Assembly: GCF_003544915.1 (NCBI RefSeq)
Contig: NZ_CP032097.1
Coordinates: forward strand, 2,480,001-2,544,000
DNA: 64,000 nt
Direction of reading: 5' to 3'
Origin: Arcobacter ellisii
Lineage (GTDB): Bacteria > Campylobacterota > Campylobacteria > Campylobacterales > Arcobacteraceae
Shown here: piece after piece, positions 28,372 to 37,385 of the stretch
How the letters are laid out: the number at the start of each line of letters is the position of its first letter
Numbering within the stretch: the first letter of the stretch is position 1
The notes under the pieces: model-generated
The model's input: only the letters and a program-made list of their open reading frames with translations
What the model was told of the DNA's origin: nothing
Database searches by the model: none
Translations under genes and position numbers: made by a program

Positions 28372-29727
28372 ATGAAAAAAATCGCAAAATTAAGTTTAGT
28401 AGCTGCTGTAGCAGTTGCAGGATTAACTTCAGCTAACGCTCAACCATTAGAAGAAGCAATCAAAAATGTAGACGTATCTGGATCTGTAGTTTATAGATAT
28501 AATGATTATAAAAATGATGTGGCTAATACAGCAAATCCAACAGCTACAAACACAAATAACTATAAAGTTGGATTAAATCTTTCTTCAAAAGTAAATGAAG
28601 ATGTTAAATTTAATTCAAGATTTGTTGTTGGTCAACCATCTAACACTGGTACTGGTGATGCTGGTTTTGCAACTTTAAATTCAAGTGATAATGCTGACCA
28701 AAATGTTGGTGTAGAGTTAACTAATGCTTATTTCGGATATACAGGTCTTGCTAATACAACTGTTAACGTTGGTAAACAAGGTTTAACAACTCCATGGACT
28801 GTTGCTTTAGATTCTGATGGAAATGAGCAAACTGGAACAGGAGTTTTAGCTCTTTCAACAGTTGGACCAGTAACTTTAGCTGGTGCATATTTCAATCAAA
28901 CAAATCTTAATGTTTCTTCAGATTCTGCAATGAATGGTGTAGCATTATATAAAAATAATAGAGCTGGAGCAACAGGAAATGGAAGTAATTTAGGTCATTC
29001 TAATGCAACTGTTGCGACTGTTATTGGTGATGATGCAGTAGATGGTTCATTAGATGTAGTAACATTAGGTGCAATTGGTACATTTGAACCAGTTACAGTT
29101 GATGCGTGGTATATTGATATAAATGATCTTGCTGATTCTTACACACTTGGTGCAAAAGCTGCTTTAGATTTATCTGGAATCAAATTTGGTGCAGATGCAA
29201 GATGGGCATCATTATCTTTAGATAAAGATGTTGCAACAGCATTAGATGTTGTTAATAATGCTACAAGCGGTACTAGTAGTGTAGTGGATACAAACACTAT
29301 GGCAAAACTTGTTCTAACAGCTGACGCAGGTTTAGTTGATGGAAAAATTGCTTATGGTATGACTGGTAAAGATGGTGGTTTAACTGCTTTAGATAATGAT
29401 GCGGTAACTACATTATTAGGTTGGAATTTAGCACTTAATGGTAAAACTGATGCTGATTATTGGCAAGCAGTATTAGGATTTGATATTTTATCAAACTTAA
29501 ACTTATCAGCTAACTATGGTAACTTACAATATATCGCTGCAGCAAATTCTACGACTGATATAGAAGAAGAAGAGGTGTATGCTCAATTATTATATAAAAT
29601 GAGTAAAAACTTCTCTACTTATGTAAGATACGGAACATATACTAAAGAAACAACAGCTGCTGGTGCTGCAACTGTTAAAGATAATGACGATACAAGAGGA
29701 AGATTACAAGTTGAATATACATTCTAA
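28372..29727 (+). CDS. Major outer-membrane porin (Campylobacterota MOMP type)
   Basis: An abundant outer-membrane beta-barrel porin. The start at 28372 was chosen because AGGAGAACA lies just upstream and MKKIAKLSLVAAVAVAGLTS begins a clear signal peptide, cleaved after ANA (residue 23). The mature 428 residues are rich in Gly, Asn, Asp and alternating beta strands, lack cysteine, and end in the outer-membrane signature VEYTF with terminal Phe. The frame stays open upstream to 28270, but that part is the structured leader. A strong terminator follows. Solute specificity is unknown. Confidence 0.85.
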   Translation: MKKIAKLSLVAAVAVAGLTSANAQPLEEAIKNVDVSGSVVYRYNDYKNDVANTANPTATNTNNYKVGLNLSSKVNEDVKFNSRFVVGQPSNTGTGDAGFATLNSSDNADQNVGVELTNAYFGYTGLANTTVNVGKQGLTTPWTVALDSDGNEQTGTGVLALSTVGPVTLAGAYFNQTNLNVSSDSAMNGVALYKNNRAGATGNGSNLGHSNATVATVIGDDAVDGSLDVVTLGAIGTFEPVTVDAWYIDINDLADSYTLGAKAALDLSGIKFGADARWASLSLDKDVATALDVVNNATSGTSSVVDTNTMAKLVLTADAGLVDGKIAYGMTGKDGGLTALDNDAVTTLLGWNLALNGKTDADYWQAVLGFDILSNLNLSANYGNLQYIAAANSTTDIEEEEVYAQLLYKMSKNFSTYVRYGTYTKETTAAGAATVKDNDDTRGRLQVEYTF

Positions 29728-29757
29728 TATTTTTAGAATTGTTTAACTTCTCTTTCG

Positions 29758-29788
29758 AAGGGTTGGGGTTTACTCCAACCCTTTTTTT
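29758..29788 (+). terminator. Intrinsic terminator of the porin gene
   Basis: AAGGGTTGG (29758-29766) pairs with CCAACCCTT (29775-29783), followed by a run of T's to 29788. GC-rich stem plus T tract: a classic strong terminator. Confidence 0.9.
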
Positions 29789-29847
29789 ATTATGATTATT
29801 TAATCTTATTATGATAAAATCTACAAATTTAAAAAAAGGATTAAATC

Positions 29848-30480
29848 TTGAAAAAAGTTATTCTTTCATCTATACTACTTCTTGGAACTACATCAATATT
29901 CGCTGAAACAACAATGTGTTTTAAAGAAAATGCTTCTATGAGTACTATTGAAAAAACTCCACTTGATGGAGGTATTTGTAATGGAAAATTATCTGTAAAT
30001 GATATGAAAGCCAAAGGTTGGAGTGTAGAAGATATAAAAATCTCTCAAAGTTCAACTGGTATGAATTTTATTTATATTCTAAAAAATGGTGTAACTGTAT
30101 CAGCTCCTACACAATCATCTCAATTTGTTGGAAATCAAGCTCAAATGGAAGCAAATATTTTAGCAAAACTTGAAGCAAAAAAAGAGGCTGAAGAAAAAGC
30201 AAAAGTTGAAAAAGAGTTAAAAGATGCAGCTGTTATAGCAAAAGAGCTTTATACAAACAAATGTCAAACTTGCCATGGAGCAAATGGTGAAAAAAGCGCT
30301 TATAACACAGCAAGACCTCTAAAAGATTTATCAGTTGAAGATATGCAAGAATCAATCAAAAACTATAAAGTTGGAAAAGTTGATTCTATGAATGCAAATA
30401 TTATGGCACCTTATGCAAACTTTGTTGATTATAAAGAGATCAAAGGTATCCACGCTTATTTACAAAGTATCAACAAATAA
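29848..30480 (+). CDS. Periplasmic monohaem c-type cytochrome
   Basis: A signal peptide (MKKVILSSILLLGTTSIFA) directs a 210-residue protein to the periplasm. The C-terminal domain has one haem motif CQTCH and a likely axial methionine in NIMAPYA. Between the N-terminal module and the haem domain is a charged Ala/Glu/Lys helix around residues 105-130. The TTG start is preceded by AAAGGA. It is probably a single-gene unit between two terminators, and may shuttle electrons to the cbb3 oxidase or the cytochrome c peroxidase encoded nearby; the partner is inferred. Confidence 0.85.
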   Translation: MKKVILSSILLLGTTSIFAETTMCFKENASMSTIEKTPLDGGICNGKLSVNDMKAKGWSVEDIKISQSSTGMNFIYILKNGVTVSAPTQSSQFVGNQAQMEANILAKLEAKKEAEEKAKVEKELKDAAVIAKELYTNKCQTCHGANGEKSAYNTARPLKDLSVEDMQESIKNYKVGKVDSMNANIMAPYANFVDYKEIKGIHAYLQSINK

Positions 30481-30512
30481 AGAAAAAGGATTTTATTCCT
30501 TTTTCTCTTCTT
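30481..30512 (+). terminator. Intrinsic terminator of the cytochrome c gene
   Basis: AGAAAAAGGA (30481-30490) and TCCTTTTTCT (30497-30506) form a 10-bp stem with a 6-base loop, followed by CTTCTTTTTT. It begins directly at the stop codon. Confidence 0.75.
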
Positions 30513-30546
30513 TTTTACTCTAATCACTCTTTATACAAACTTTAAG

Positions 30547-30552
30547 TATAAT
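30547..30552 (+). promoter_or_regulatory. -10 promoter element of prfB
   Basis: A perfect TATAAT 27 bases upstream of the prfB ATG, just after the preceding terminator. Confidence 0.65.
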
Positions 30553-30579
30553 TTCCTTTTTTAAAGGATTAAAGCTAAT

Positions 30580-31680
30580 ATGGACGCATACGAATATTCA
30601 GAACTATTAAAACTTCTAAACACAAAACTTAACAACATAAAAGGTATTTTAAAACCTGATGATTTAAACAAAAGATTAGAAGAGATACAAGAATTAGAAT
30701 CATCTCAAGATTTTTGGAATGATGTTGAAAATGCAACTAAAATTGGGATTGAAAAAAATAGAATTTTAGGAAAGCTAAATAAATTTAATAAAGCAAATGA
30801 TTCATTAAAAGGAACAAATGAGCTTTATGAAATGGCAACTGAAGAAAAAGATGAAGAGACTTTAGAAATGCTTTATGATGAAGCAACCGAACTTGAAAAA
30901 CTAATCAAATCAACAGAGATTTCAGTTATGCTTTCAAACCCTGATGATGCTTCAAATGCTATTGTTTCTATTCATCCAGGAGCTGGTGGTACTGAATCAC
31001 AAGATTGGGCAAGTATTTTATATAGAATGTATCTTAGATGGGCAGAAAGAAATGATTTTAAAGTTGAACTTCTTGATTATCAAAATGGTGATGAAGCTGG
31101 TATCAAAGATGTTTCTTTTATCATCAAAGGTGAAAATGCATATGGTTATATGAAAGCTGAAAATGGTATTCATAGACTTGTTAGAATCTCTCCATTTGAC
31201 TCAAATGCAAAAAGACATACATCTTTTTCATCTGTTATGGTAAGTCCAGAGATTGATGATAATATCAATATTGTAATAGAAGATAAAGATATTAGAATTG
31301 ATACTTATAGAGCAAGTGGTGCTGGTGGACAACATGTTAATAAAACAGAATCAGCTATTAGAATCACTCATATTCCAACAGGAATTGTTGTTCAATGTCA
31401 AAATGACAGATCTCAGCATAAAAATAAAGATAGTGCTTTTAAAATGCTAAAATCAAGACTATATGAATTTGAACTTGAAAAACAACAAGCAACAAAAGAT
31501 GGTGTTGAAAAAAGTGATAATGGATGGGGACATCAAATTAGATCTTACGTTTTACAACCATACCAACAAGTAAAAGATAGTAGAAGTAATATTGGTTATT
31601 CAAATGTTGATGCTATTTTAGATGGAGATATCACTAAAATTATTGAAGATGTATTAATAGCAACTTCTACTTCTAAATAG
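30580..31680 (+). CDS. prfB: Peptide chain release factor 2
   Basis: RF2 terminates translation at UGA and UAA. The stop-codon-recognition tripeptide SPF is at 204-206 and the catalytic GGQ at 249-251. At 366 residues it is full length in a single frame: the programmed +1 frameshift with in-frame UGA found near codon 26 in E. coli is absent, so this classic autoregulation does not operate here. Its stop lies one base from that of the convergent addB-like gene. Confidence 0.97.
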   Translation: MDAYEYSELLKLLNTKLNNIKGILKPDDLNKRLEEIQELESSQDFWNDVENATKIGIEKNRILGKLNKFNKANDSLKGTNELYEMATEEKDEETLEMLYDEATELEKLIKSTEISVMLSNPDDASNAIVSIHPGAGGTESQDWASILYRMYLRWAERNDFKVELLDYQNGDEAGIKDVSFIIKGENAYGYMKAENGIHRLVRISPFDSNAKRHTSFSSVMVSPEIDDNINIVIEDKDIRIDTYRASGAGGQHVNKTESAIRITHIPTGIVVQCQNDRSQHKNKDSAFKMLKSRLYEFELEKQQATKDGVEKSDNGWGHQIRSYVLQPYQQVKDSRSNIGYSNVDAILDGDITKIIEDVLIATSTSK

Positions 31681-31681
31681 T

Positions 31682-34051
31682 CTATTCTCTATCACAAATT
31701 ATGTTATAGATACAATAATTACATATTGATTTATCTTCACATTTAGAAAAAGAGATTTCTTGTTTTGAAATCTCTTTTAACTCTTCAAACTTTTGATTTA
31801 AAAGTTCTAATTTACTTTCAAGTGCTATTTCAGGAATTAGTTCTGTATTATGTAAGTCATAATAATATGCCTGTATTTTATTTGTTTTAAAATACTGATT
31901 CATTGCTATATAATAAAATTCAAGTTGGAAATCATCACTTTTTTCATAGTTTTTAAGAGTATCAACACTTAAACTTGAAGAAGTTTTATAATCAATCAAT
32001 TCATATTCATCTTCAAAACTATCTATTCTATCAATTATTCCTTTTATTTTTATTCCATTAAATTCACACTCAAAATTCTTTTCTAAAGCAATAATTTTTC
32101 TATTTTTTAATCGCTCTTTATCATGTAAATAAAATTCATAAAGTTTTTTCTTCCAGATTTCCAAATCCAATATCAAAAATGGATTTGAACTTTTATACTT
32201 ACTAAATAAATTCTCAATCTTTTCAAAACTCAATTCATTTGAATTTTCATCAAGAGTGTAATAATCCTCTAAAATAGAGTGAATAATATCTCCTAATTCA
32301 TAAGGTTTAGGTTTTAATGAAATTGAGTGTTCTTTTATTTTTAAGATATTTTGTAAATAAAATTTTCTTTTGCATTGTAAAAAAGCTTTAAATGAAGTTG
32401 CCGACCATGTAAATTTTGTTAAATCAATTTTAGCAATAATCTCTTCTTCAAAGTGTGATATTTTATGATTATCATAAAGTATATGTTTATAAAAATTATC
32501 ATTTGTATCTGTTTTAATATGTTTATTAAACAGCTCATTTGCAAATCTTGAAATTTGATTTGTGTCTGAATTTACATAAGAGATGAAAACATTTTTTGTT
32601 GAAGTTATTAATCTTTTATAATAATACTTTTGTAAAGATTCTCTATCAAATTGAGTTGGGAGATTTGCCAATTGTTTTAATTTTGTTGATAAAAATTTAT
32701 CTTTTAAAGATATTTTTGGAATAAACGATTCATTAAAATCACATATAATTACTACATCAAACTCCAAAGCTCTTGTTTCTAGTAATCCTAAAACAGTAAT
32801 TTTTCCAGAATTAACATCGTCAAGAGTAATTTTTGCAAGTTTCTGTAAAAATATTTTAAATACATCTTTTAGTAAAATATTATTTTCTTTAGAAAATAGA
32901 ATAATATTTAGTTTATAAAGTAATTCATCATATTTTTCAATTAATTCTACATTACTCTCTTTTGATTTTATAAAATCTGTAATAAAAAGAAAAATATCTT
33001 TTGTAACATTTTTATTCCATAAAAATTTTAGATTTTTATCTACAAATGATTTATCAATTTCTAAAAATTTTAGATTTTCTATATTTTTAATTTCATCTTC
33101 ATTCAAATATAAATATATTGCATTTGCTATTTGATAAAGATTTGTATTTTTTATACTTTTCCCCATTGCATAGTTGAAATATTTTTCATCATCAAAAAGT
33201 TGAATATAAGAAGCAAAATTTTCATCAGGTAAAACTAAAGCAATATTTGATGGATTAATACCATTTTTTACTGATTTTTCAATACAAGATTTTATATAAG
33301 CTATTTGATTTAACCTAGAACTAAAACCTTTTGTTTCAAAAAACTCTAATTTGCTATTTATAGGTTCAATTTCAATAAGTTCATTTTTTGATAAATCATA
33401 TTTATATTTATAATCAAGTTTAATTTCTAAACCAAGATTTTTAAAAACTTCCAATGATTTCTGATTGTAAATATTTGAATAAAATAGAATTGTAATATTT
33501 ATGTATTTTGATATTTTTTCAATCATATCAAATTCTACTTTTGTAAAGTATCCTTCAAAATGTAACTCTATTGAGTCAAATTTATTCAAAAAATTTTCAT
33601 TTATTTTATAATGATTATTTATATTTATTCTATCTACATAGTGATTTTTCTCTAAAATATTTATATAATTGTTTTTTATTACTTCTAATATTTGTAAATG
33701 CTCTAAATAAAAATCATAAGTATCAACATTTTGAATTTGAGATATTTCAACTTTTTCACTTGCAAGTTCTAAAAAGAATCTATAAATATAATCACTTTGT
33801 TTTAGAAATTTTGTAAAATTATCAGAAATACCAAGCTTTTTTATATCTACATTTTTTATTGCTTCATTTAAAAAAAGAACTCGTTGTTCTTCTTCGCAAT
33901 ATTTTAGTTTATTAAGTGTTATTGATTTTTTAAAAAATTCGTCGATTGTAAGGATAAAAGGCAAAAGAGTATTTTCACTCTTTTGATTAGAAATAAAATT
34001 TCTAATAACCCTTGAAGTAGGAAAAACTAATAGTTTTTTTTTAAATAGCAT
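31682..34051 (-). CDS. addB: AddB-like PD-(D/E)XK nuclease with Fe-S cysteines
   Basis: Probable AddB subunit of an AddAB recombination nuclease. The C-terminal nuclease domain has H591, D674, D687 and K689 (GIIDRID ... DYKTS), framed by the iron-sulfur set C560 and C777/C780/C786 (CX2CX5C). The N-terminus (LLVFPTSRVIRNF) has no Walker A GKT, resembling non-ATPase AddB of proteobacteria. The length is 789. The start overlaps the FixH-like gene by 11 bases, placing it at the end of the cco operon. addA is not in the window, so the name is inferred. Confidence 0.78.
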   Translation of the reverse strand: MLFKKKLLVFPTSRVIRNFISNQKSENTLLPFILTIDEFFKKSITLNKLKYCEEEQRVLFLNEAIKNVDIKKLGISDNFTKFLKQSDYIYRFFLELASEKVEISQIQNVDTYDFYLEHLQILEVIKNNYINILEKNHYVDRININNHYKINENFLNKFDSIELHFEGYFTKVEFDMIEKISKYINITILFYSNIYNQKSLEVFKNLGLEIKLDYKYKYDLSKNELIEIEPINSKLEFFETKGFSSRLNQIAYIKSCIEKSVKNGINPSNIALVLPDENFASYIQLFDDEKYFNYAMGKSIKNTNLYQIANAIYLYLNEDEIKNIENLKFLEIDKSFVDKNLKFLWNKNVTKDIFLFITDFIKSKESNVELIEKYDELLYKLNIILFSKENNILLKDVFKIFLQKLAKITLDDVNSGKITVLGLLETRALEFDVVIICDFNESFIPKISLKDKFLSTKLKQLANLPTQFDRESLQKYYYKRLITSTKNVFISYVNSDTNQISRFANELFNKHIKTDTNDNFYKHILYDNHKISHFEEEIIAKIDLTKFTWSATSFKAFLQCKRKFYLQNILKIKEHSISLKPKPYELGDIIHSILEDYYTLDENSNELSFEKIENLFSKYKSSNPFLILDLEIWKKKLYEFYLHDKERLKNRKIIALEKNFECEFNGIKIKGIIDRIDSFEDEYELIDYKTSSSLSVDTLKNYEKSDDFQLEFYYIAMNQYFKTNKIQAYYYDLHNTELIPEIALESKLELLNQKFEELKEISKQEISFSKCEDKSICNYCIYNIICDRE

Positions 34052-34598
34052 TTGTTTTAATAAAAATATATCCTATAGTTTCATCAACTTTGAAACTACC
34101 TGTAATAATCCAGTTATTTGCCTCTTTTAATTCAAAAGTAGCATTATATGATTTTTCACTATTTGTAAAATTTTCATCTTTTAAAACAATATCACTATCA
34201 TCTGAAATTGTTTTTGAAACTACCAATTCAATATTTATATCTTTTTTTTCATTTGTATTTTTATCAAAAACTACAACTTTTAAGTTATTTTGTCCAACTT
34301 TTAATAAATTTCTATGTAAAGAATATTTTTCAATTGCTCTTTGAGATAATTTTATATCTTCTGTTGTTAAATCAAACTTTTTATCATTTAGATAAAACTC
34401 AAAATTGTATTTAGATAAAAATGCAATATTTGATTCCATCATATTATTATAATTATCATCAACATCTTGATATTTTTTCATAAAACTATGGTCTTCTATA
34501 ACTGGTACTTTTGAAGCACTCATAATAGTCCAAATAATCATTGAAAATACAAAACTAAAAATTCCTATAAAAAACAGTGGCCAATAATTTCTTTTCAT
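34041..34598 (-). CDS. FixH/CcoH-like membrane protein of the cbb3 operon
   Basis: A 185-residue protein with one N-terminal membrane helix (about 8-27) and a periplasmic beta-rich domain (from about residue 100). Features such as NYWPLFFIGIF at the start, and VDDNYNNMM after the helix, resemble the FixH/CcoH family, which stabilises cbb3 oxidase during assembly. The position downstream of ccoNOQP supports this. Similarity is weak outside these parts, so function is an inference. It starts 4 bases after the TPM-like gene. Confidence 0.6.
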   Translation of the reverse strand: MKRNYWPLFFIGIFSFVFSMIIWTIMSASKVPVIEDHSFMKKYQDVDDNYNNMMESNIAFLSKYNFEFYLNDKKFDLTTEDIKLSQRAIEKYSLHRNLLKVGQNNLKVVVFDKNTNEKKDINIELVVSKTISDDSDIVLKDENFTNSEKSYNATFELKEANNWIITGSFKVDETIGYIFIKTNAI

Positions 34599-34602
34599 AA
34601 AT

Positions 34603-35232
34603 TTACTTTCTTTTTTTTAAAATTGCATAAGTATATGCTAATAATCCTAAAACTATTAAAGTATACATTACAACTCTCCAAATAGTACTAGAAACTTTTC
34701 CTGAATTACCTATACTACTTTCAAGTTTAATATTTTTTGACTCAGCTAATGTATCAGCAATTGCAGCATAACCATTTAAAGTTGCAGCACTTACCTTTGC
34801 AAATAGTGTATTTTTATCTTTTGAAGCAAGCAATGGAACAACATATCCATCTAAAATCTCATTTTTATTAATTTGATTTTTTAAATCATCACTAAAAAGT
34901 AAATTAACATGTGTCTCTTCAACTGCAATAGTCAATAAAACATATGGTTTTTCAACATTAATAAGTATTTGATTTTCAAAGTTTTTAATTGCTTCAATTT
35001 TTTCTTTTGTTTTGATATTTTCATCTAATCCTAAAGTAGATTTTGCATATACATAAATATTAACACCTAATTTAGATTTAGCCTCATCACCTATTTGATT
35101 GATTTTATCTTTTGCTCTTTGGTCTATTAAACTATCATCATTTAATATAAAATTTTGAGCTGATAAATTTTGACAGAAAAAAAGTAGAAGTGATAAAATC
35201 ACCCCTACTCTAAAAAAAATACTTTTTTTCAT
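34603..35232 (-). CDS. TPM-domain-like protein with C-terminal membrane anchor
   Basis: A signal peptide (about 1-25, ending LSAQ) is followed by a domain with DDSLIDQRAKDKINQIGDEA and PYVLLTIAVEETHVNLLFSDDL, matching the general pattern of TPM_phosphatase/YgcG domains. One C-terminal helix (about 187-205) ends in a basic tail. TPM domains occur in photosystem II repair and in uncharacterised bacterial proteins. Here it sits in the cco operon, suggesting a role in oxidase assembly; that is inference from position. Confidence 0.55.
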   Translation of the reverse strand: MKKSIFFRVGVILSLLLFFCQNLSAQNFILNDDSLIDQRAKDKINQIGDEAKSKLGVNIYVYAKSTLGLDENIKTKEKIEAIKNFENQILINVEKPYVLLTIAVEETHVNLLFSDDLKNQINKNEILDGYVVPLLASKDKNTLFAKVSAATLNGYAAIADTLAESKNIKLESSIGNSGKVSSTIWRVVMYTLIVLGLLAYTYAILKKRK

Positions 35233-35325
35233 TTAACCAACAAACACTTTTGTAGCATCAAAGAAACCATAATATACAGTCATTACAGCTGACACTAAAA
35301 GTAAAATACCAATAATTTTTTCCAT
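35233..35325 (-). CDS. Thirty-residue single-pass membrane protein in the cco operon
   Basis: ATG at 35325 opens a 30-codon frame ending in TAA at 35233, which directly abuts the next gene's ATG at 35232. An SD AAGGGG sits 6 bases upstream of the start. The peptide begins MEKIIGILLLVSAVMTVYY and is one hydrophobic helix (about residues 4-22) with a short C-terminal tail. It fits exactly into the gap between the DUF4006 gene and the TPM-like gene. No family was recognised; small subunits are common in haem-copper oxidases. Confidence 0.7.
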   Translation of the reverse strand: MEKIIGILLLVSAVMTVYYGFFDATKVFVG

Positions 35326-35335
35326 ATTTTACCCC

Positions 35336-35578
35336 TTATTTACCATTACCAACAAGTTGGTAATGTGTATGATTATCAGAACTATTCATTTTTAAACCAT
35401 TCAAATCTTGATTGATTTTATAGAAATTACTAGCTTCATTTTGTTGTACTTTTATACCATTAATCGTTAATACAGCAAGAATAGATAATAACAGAACAAC
35501 TGCAATTAACATACCTGTAATACCATTAAGTTTAAAAATACCTCTTTCATTTTCATTCATTTGTGTATTTCCAGCCAT
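35336..35578 (-). CDS. DUF4006-family small membrane protein of the cbb3 operon
   Basis: An 80-residue protein with an N-terminal NENERGIFKLNGITGMLIA segment, one membrane helix (about 21-42) and a polar tail. This matches DUF4006, a family seen downstream of ccoP in Campylobacterota. It starts 1 base after the ccoP stop. It probably helps assembly or stability of the oxidase, but no function has been established to my knowledge. Confidence 0.75.
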   Translation of the reverse strand: MAGNTQMNENERGIFKLNGITGMLIAVVLLLSILAVLTINGIKVQQNEASNFYKINQDLNGLKMNSSDNHTHYQLVGNGK

Positions 35579-35579
35579 C

Positions 35580-36470
35580 TTACTCTCCTAAACTTCTTAA
35601 ATATGAAGCTAAAGCTTTTTCTTGAGTTTCGTTAAGTCTTCCATCAAAGCTTGGCATAGCACCTATAATACCTTTTTTACCATCTTTTAATACAGCCATA
35701 ACTAAAGCATCATCATAAGCTCTGATATTTGGAGCAACCATCTCCATACCATTTCCATCTGCACCATGACAACCAGCACAAACTGCGAAACTTGCAGGTT
35801 GTTCACCTTTGAATCCACCAGCAACATAAGAAGCTACTTCATTAATATCAGCATCTTCTGTTAACATCATTGGAGGCATTCCTGCTGGATAAGCAGTTTT
35901 TAAATTATTAGCACCATTTTTAATTACATGAACAACTTGTTCTTTTGACATTCTATGAGTAAGATTTTGAGCTTTACCTTCAATTCCTTCTCCATCAACA
36001 CCATGACAAGGTGCACATTGTACTAAGAAAATTGATTGACCCATAGCTTTTAAAGTCTCTTCAGATGGGTTTTCCCATTTTTTCTCAAATTTTGCATTGT
36101 ACTCTAAAGTCTCTTCATTCCATTGACCAATTTGAGAGAAACCATTAATTGGATAACCAACTGTAAAATACCAAAACATCCAAATAATAGCACCAATAAA
36201 TGCTAATCCCCAACCTGTAGGAATTGGATTTTTGTATTCACCGATACCATCCCATTTTTCTTCAGCTAGTTCACCACTTGCTGTATCATTTTTCATTTGA
36301 TTAACATATTTTAACGCAACAAATACAGTAATTGTAATAATTGCAACAGCACCTAACATTGTTAGGCTATTAATATAATCATCACTGTTAAAAGCATCAC
36401 CTGCTGCAAAGTAAGTTCCTGCTAATAAAGCGATGATAAGAATTATTCCACCTATAACCATAGATTTCAT
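35580..36470 (-). CDS. ccoP: cbb3-type cytochrome c oxidase subunit III (di-haem) CcoP
   Basis: Membrane-anchored di-haem cytochrome c that feeds electrons into the oxidase. Two N-terminal membrane helices (about 4-22 and 38-54) and a third (about 88-106) precede two haem motifs, C152-APC-H156 and C231-AGC-H235. The GWGLAFIGAIIWMFWYF segment is typical of CcoP. The length is 296. It follows ccoQ by one base. Confidence 0.96.
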   Translation of the reverse strand: MKSMVIGGIILIIALLAGTYFAAGDAFNSDDYINSLTMLGAVAIITITVFVALKYVNQMKNDTASGELAEEKWDGIGEYKNPIPTGWGLAFIGAIIWMFWYFTVGYPINGFSQIGQWNEETLEYNAKFEKKWENPSEETLKAMGQSIFLVQCAPCHGVDGEGIEGKAQNLTHRMSKEQVVHVIKNGANNLKTAYPAGMPPMMLTEDADINEVASYVAGGFKGEQPASFAVCAGCHGADGNGMEMVAPNIRAYDDALVMAVLKDGKKGIIGAMPSFDGRLNETQEKALASYLRSLGE

Positions 36471-36471
36471 C

Positions 36472-36696
36472 TTATTTCTCCTTATTATCTATATCTTTAT
36501 CTTTTTTTCTTTCTTCTAAAGGCATAGAAACACTTGAATCATCATGTACAAGTTTAGAATACTTCTCAAAATCTCTTTCCCCTGTCTTCTGTCTTTTATA
36601 AATAGAATAAGCATAAGAATAGAAAATTATAAAAACTGCTAAAATCAAAAAGAATTTAGCATAACCTTGCACTGTTAAAAGTGTTTCATAATCCAT
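36472..36696 (-). CDS. ccoQ: cbb3 oxidase subunit IV CcoQ
   Basis: A 74-residue protein with one membrane helix (about 10-30) and a charged tail rich in Lys and Asp. Position between ccoO and ccoP identifies it as CcoQ (FixQ), which stabilises the oxidase. Sequence motifs are limited (YGYAKFFLI-type start, YSIYKRQKTGERDFEKYS). Confidence 0.85.
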   Translation of the reverse strand: MDYETLLTVQGYAKFFLILAVFIIFYSYAYSIYKRQKTGERDFEKYSKLVHDDSSVSMPLEERKKDKDIDNKEK

Positions 36697-36705
36697 CGAT
36701 AAGCC

Positions 36706-37371
36706 TTATTTTAAAGAATTCAAATATGCAATTAATGCAACTATTTCAGGAACTTGACCATTTGCAACAGCTTGTTTAACTGACTCATTTTTCATATCAG
36801 CAGCAATTACTTTTGCCTCTTCTAAAGCAGAAGCTTTTGCTTCTTCCCATGATCCAAGTTTAGGCATTCCTTCTTGATCATAAGGTGTATTAAATACATT
36901 TTTAACAGTATATGCTTCTGCATAAGCTGTTTCAATATCAGCTATATTACTAAAATGATGTTTATAAGCTGGCATAATACTTCCAGGTACAACAGCAGAT
37001 GGTTCCCACATATGGTTTTCATGCCAATCTGTAGTTCTATAATTTCCAACTCTCATTAAATCTGGACCTGTTCTTTTTGATCCCCATAAGAATGGTCTAT
37101 CATAAGCATACTCACCAGATAAAGAATACATACCATATCTATCAGTTTCTGACTTAAATGGTCTAATTAATTGAGAGTGACAAGCATTACAAGAATCTTT
37201 TATATATACTTGTCTACCAGCTAACTCTAAAACACTGTATGGTTTTGTACCAACAGTTGGTCTACTTTGTTTTGCAAAATCTGGAATAACTTCAACAATA
37301 CCTGCAAATGCAACAAATACAAACACTAATACCGCAAAGAAAAACGGTCTTTGTTCAAACCAATGAAACAT
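36706..37371 (-). CDS. ccoO: cbb3-type cytochrome c oxidase subunit II (monohaem) CcoO
   Basis: Membrane-anchored monohaem cytochrome c. One N-terminal helix (about 8-28) is followed by the haem motif C61-NAC-H65 in KDSCNACHSQLIRPF. Downstream motifs YSLSGEYAYDRPFLWGSKRTGPDL and GSIMPAYKH (axial Met) are canonical. The length is 221. It lies between ccoN and ccoQ. Confidence 0.97.
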   Translation of the reverse strand: MFHWFEQRPFFFAVLVFVFVAFAGIVEVIPDFAKQSRPTVGTKPYSVLELAGRQVYIKDSCNACHSQLIRPFKSETDRYGMYSLSGEYAYDRPFLWGSKRTGPDLMRVGNYRTTDWHENHMWEPSAVVPGSIMPAYKHHFSNIADIETAYAEAYTVKNVFNTPYDQEGMPKLGSWEEAKASALEEAKVIAADMKNESVKQAVANGQVPEIVALIAYLNSLK

Positions 37372-37385
37372 AATTTCTCCTTTTC

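Noticed and set aside
30580-31680. Missing programmed frameshift in prfB as an anomaly
   Set aside because: An uninterrupted prfB is a known variant in several bacterial lineages; the gene is intact and full length.
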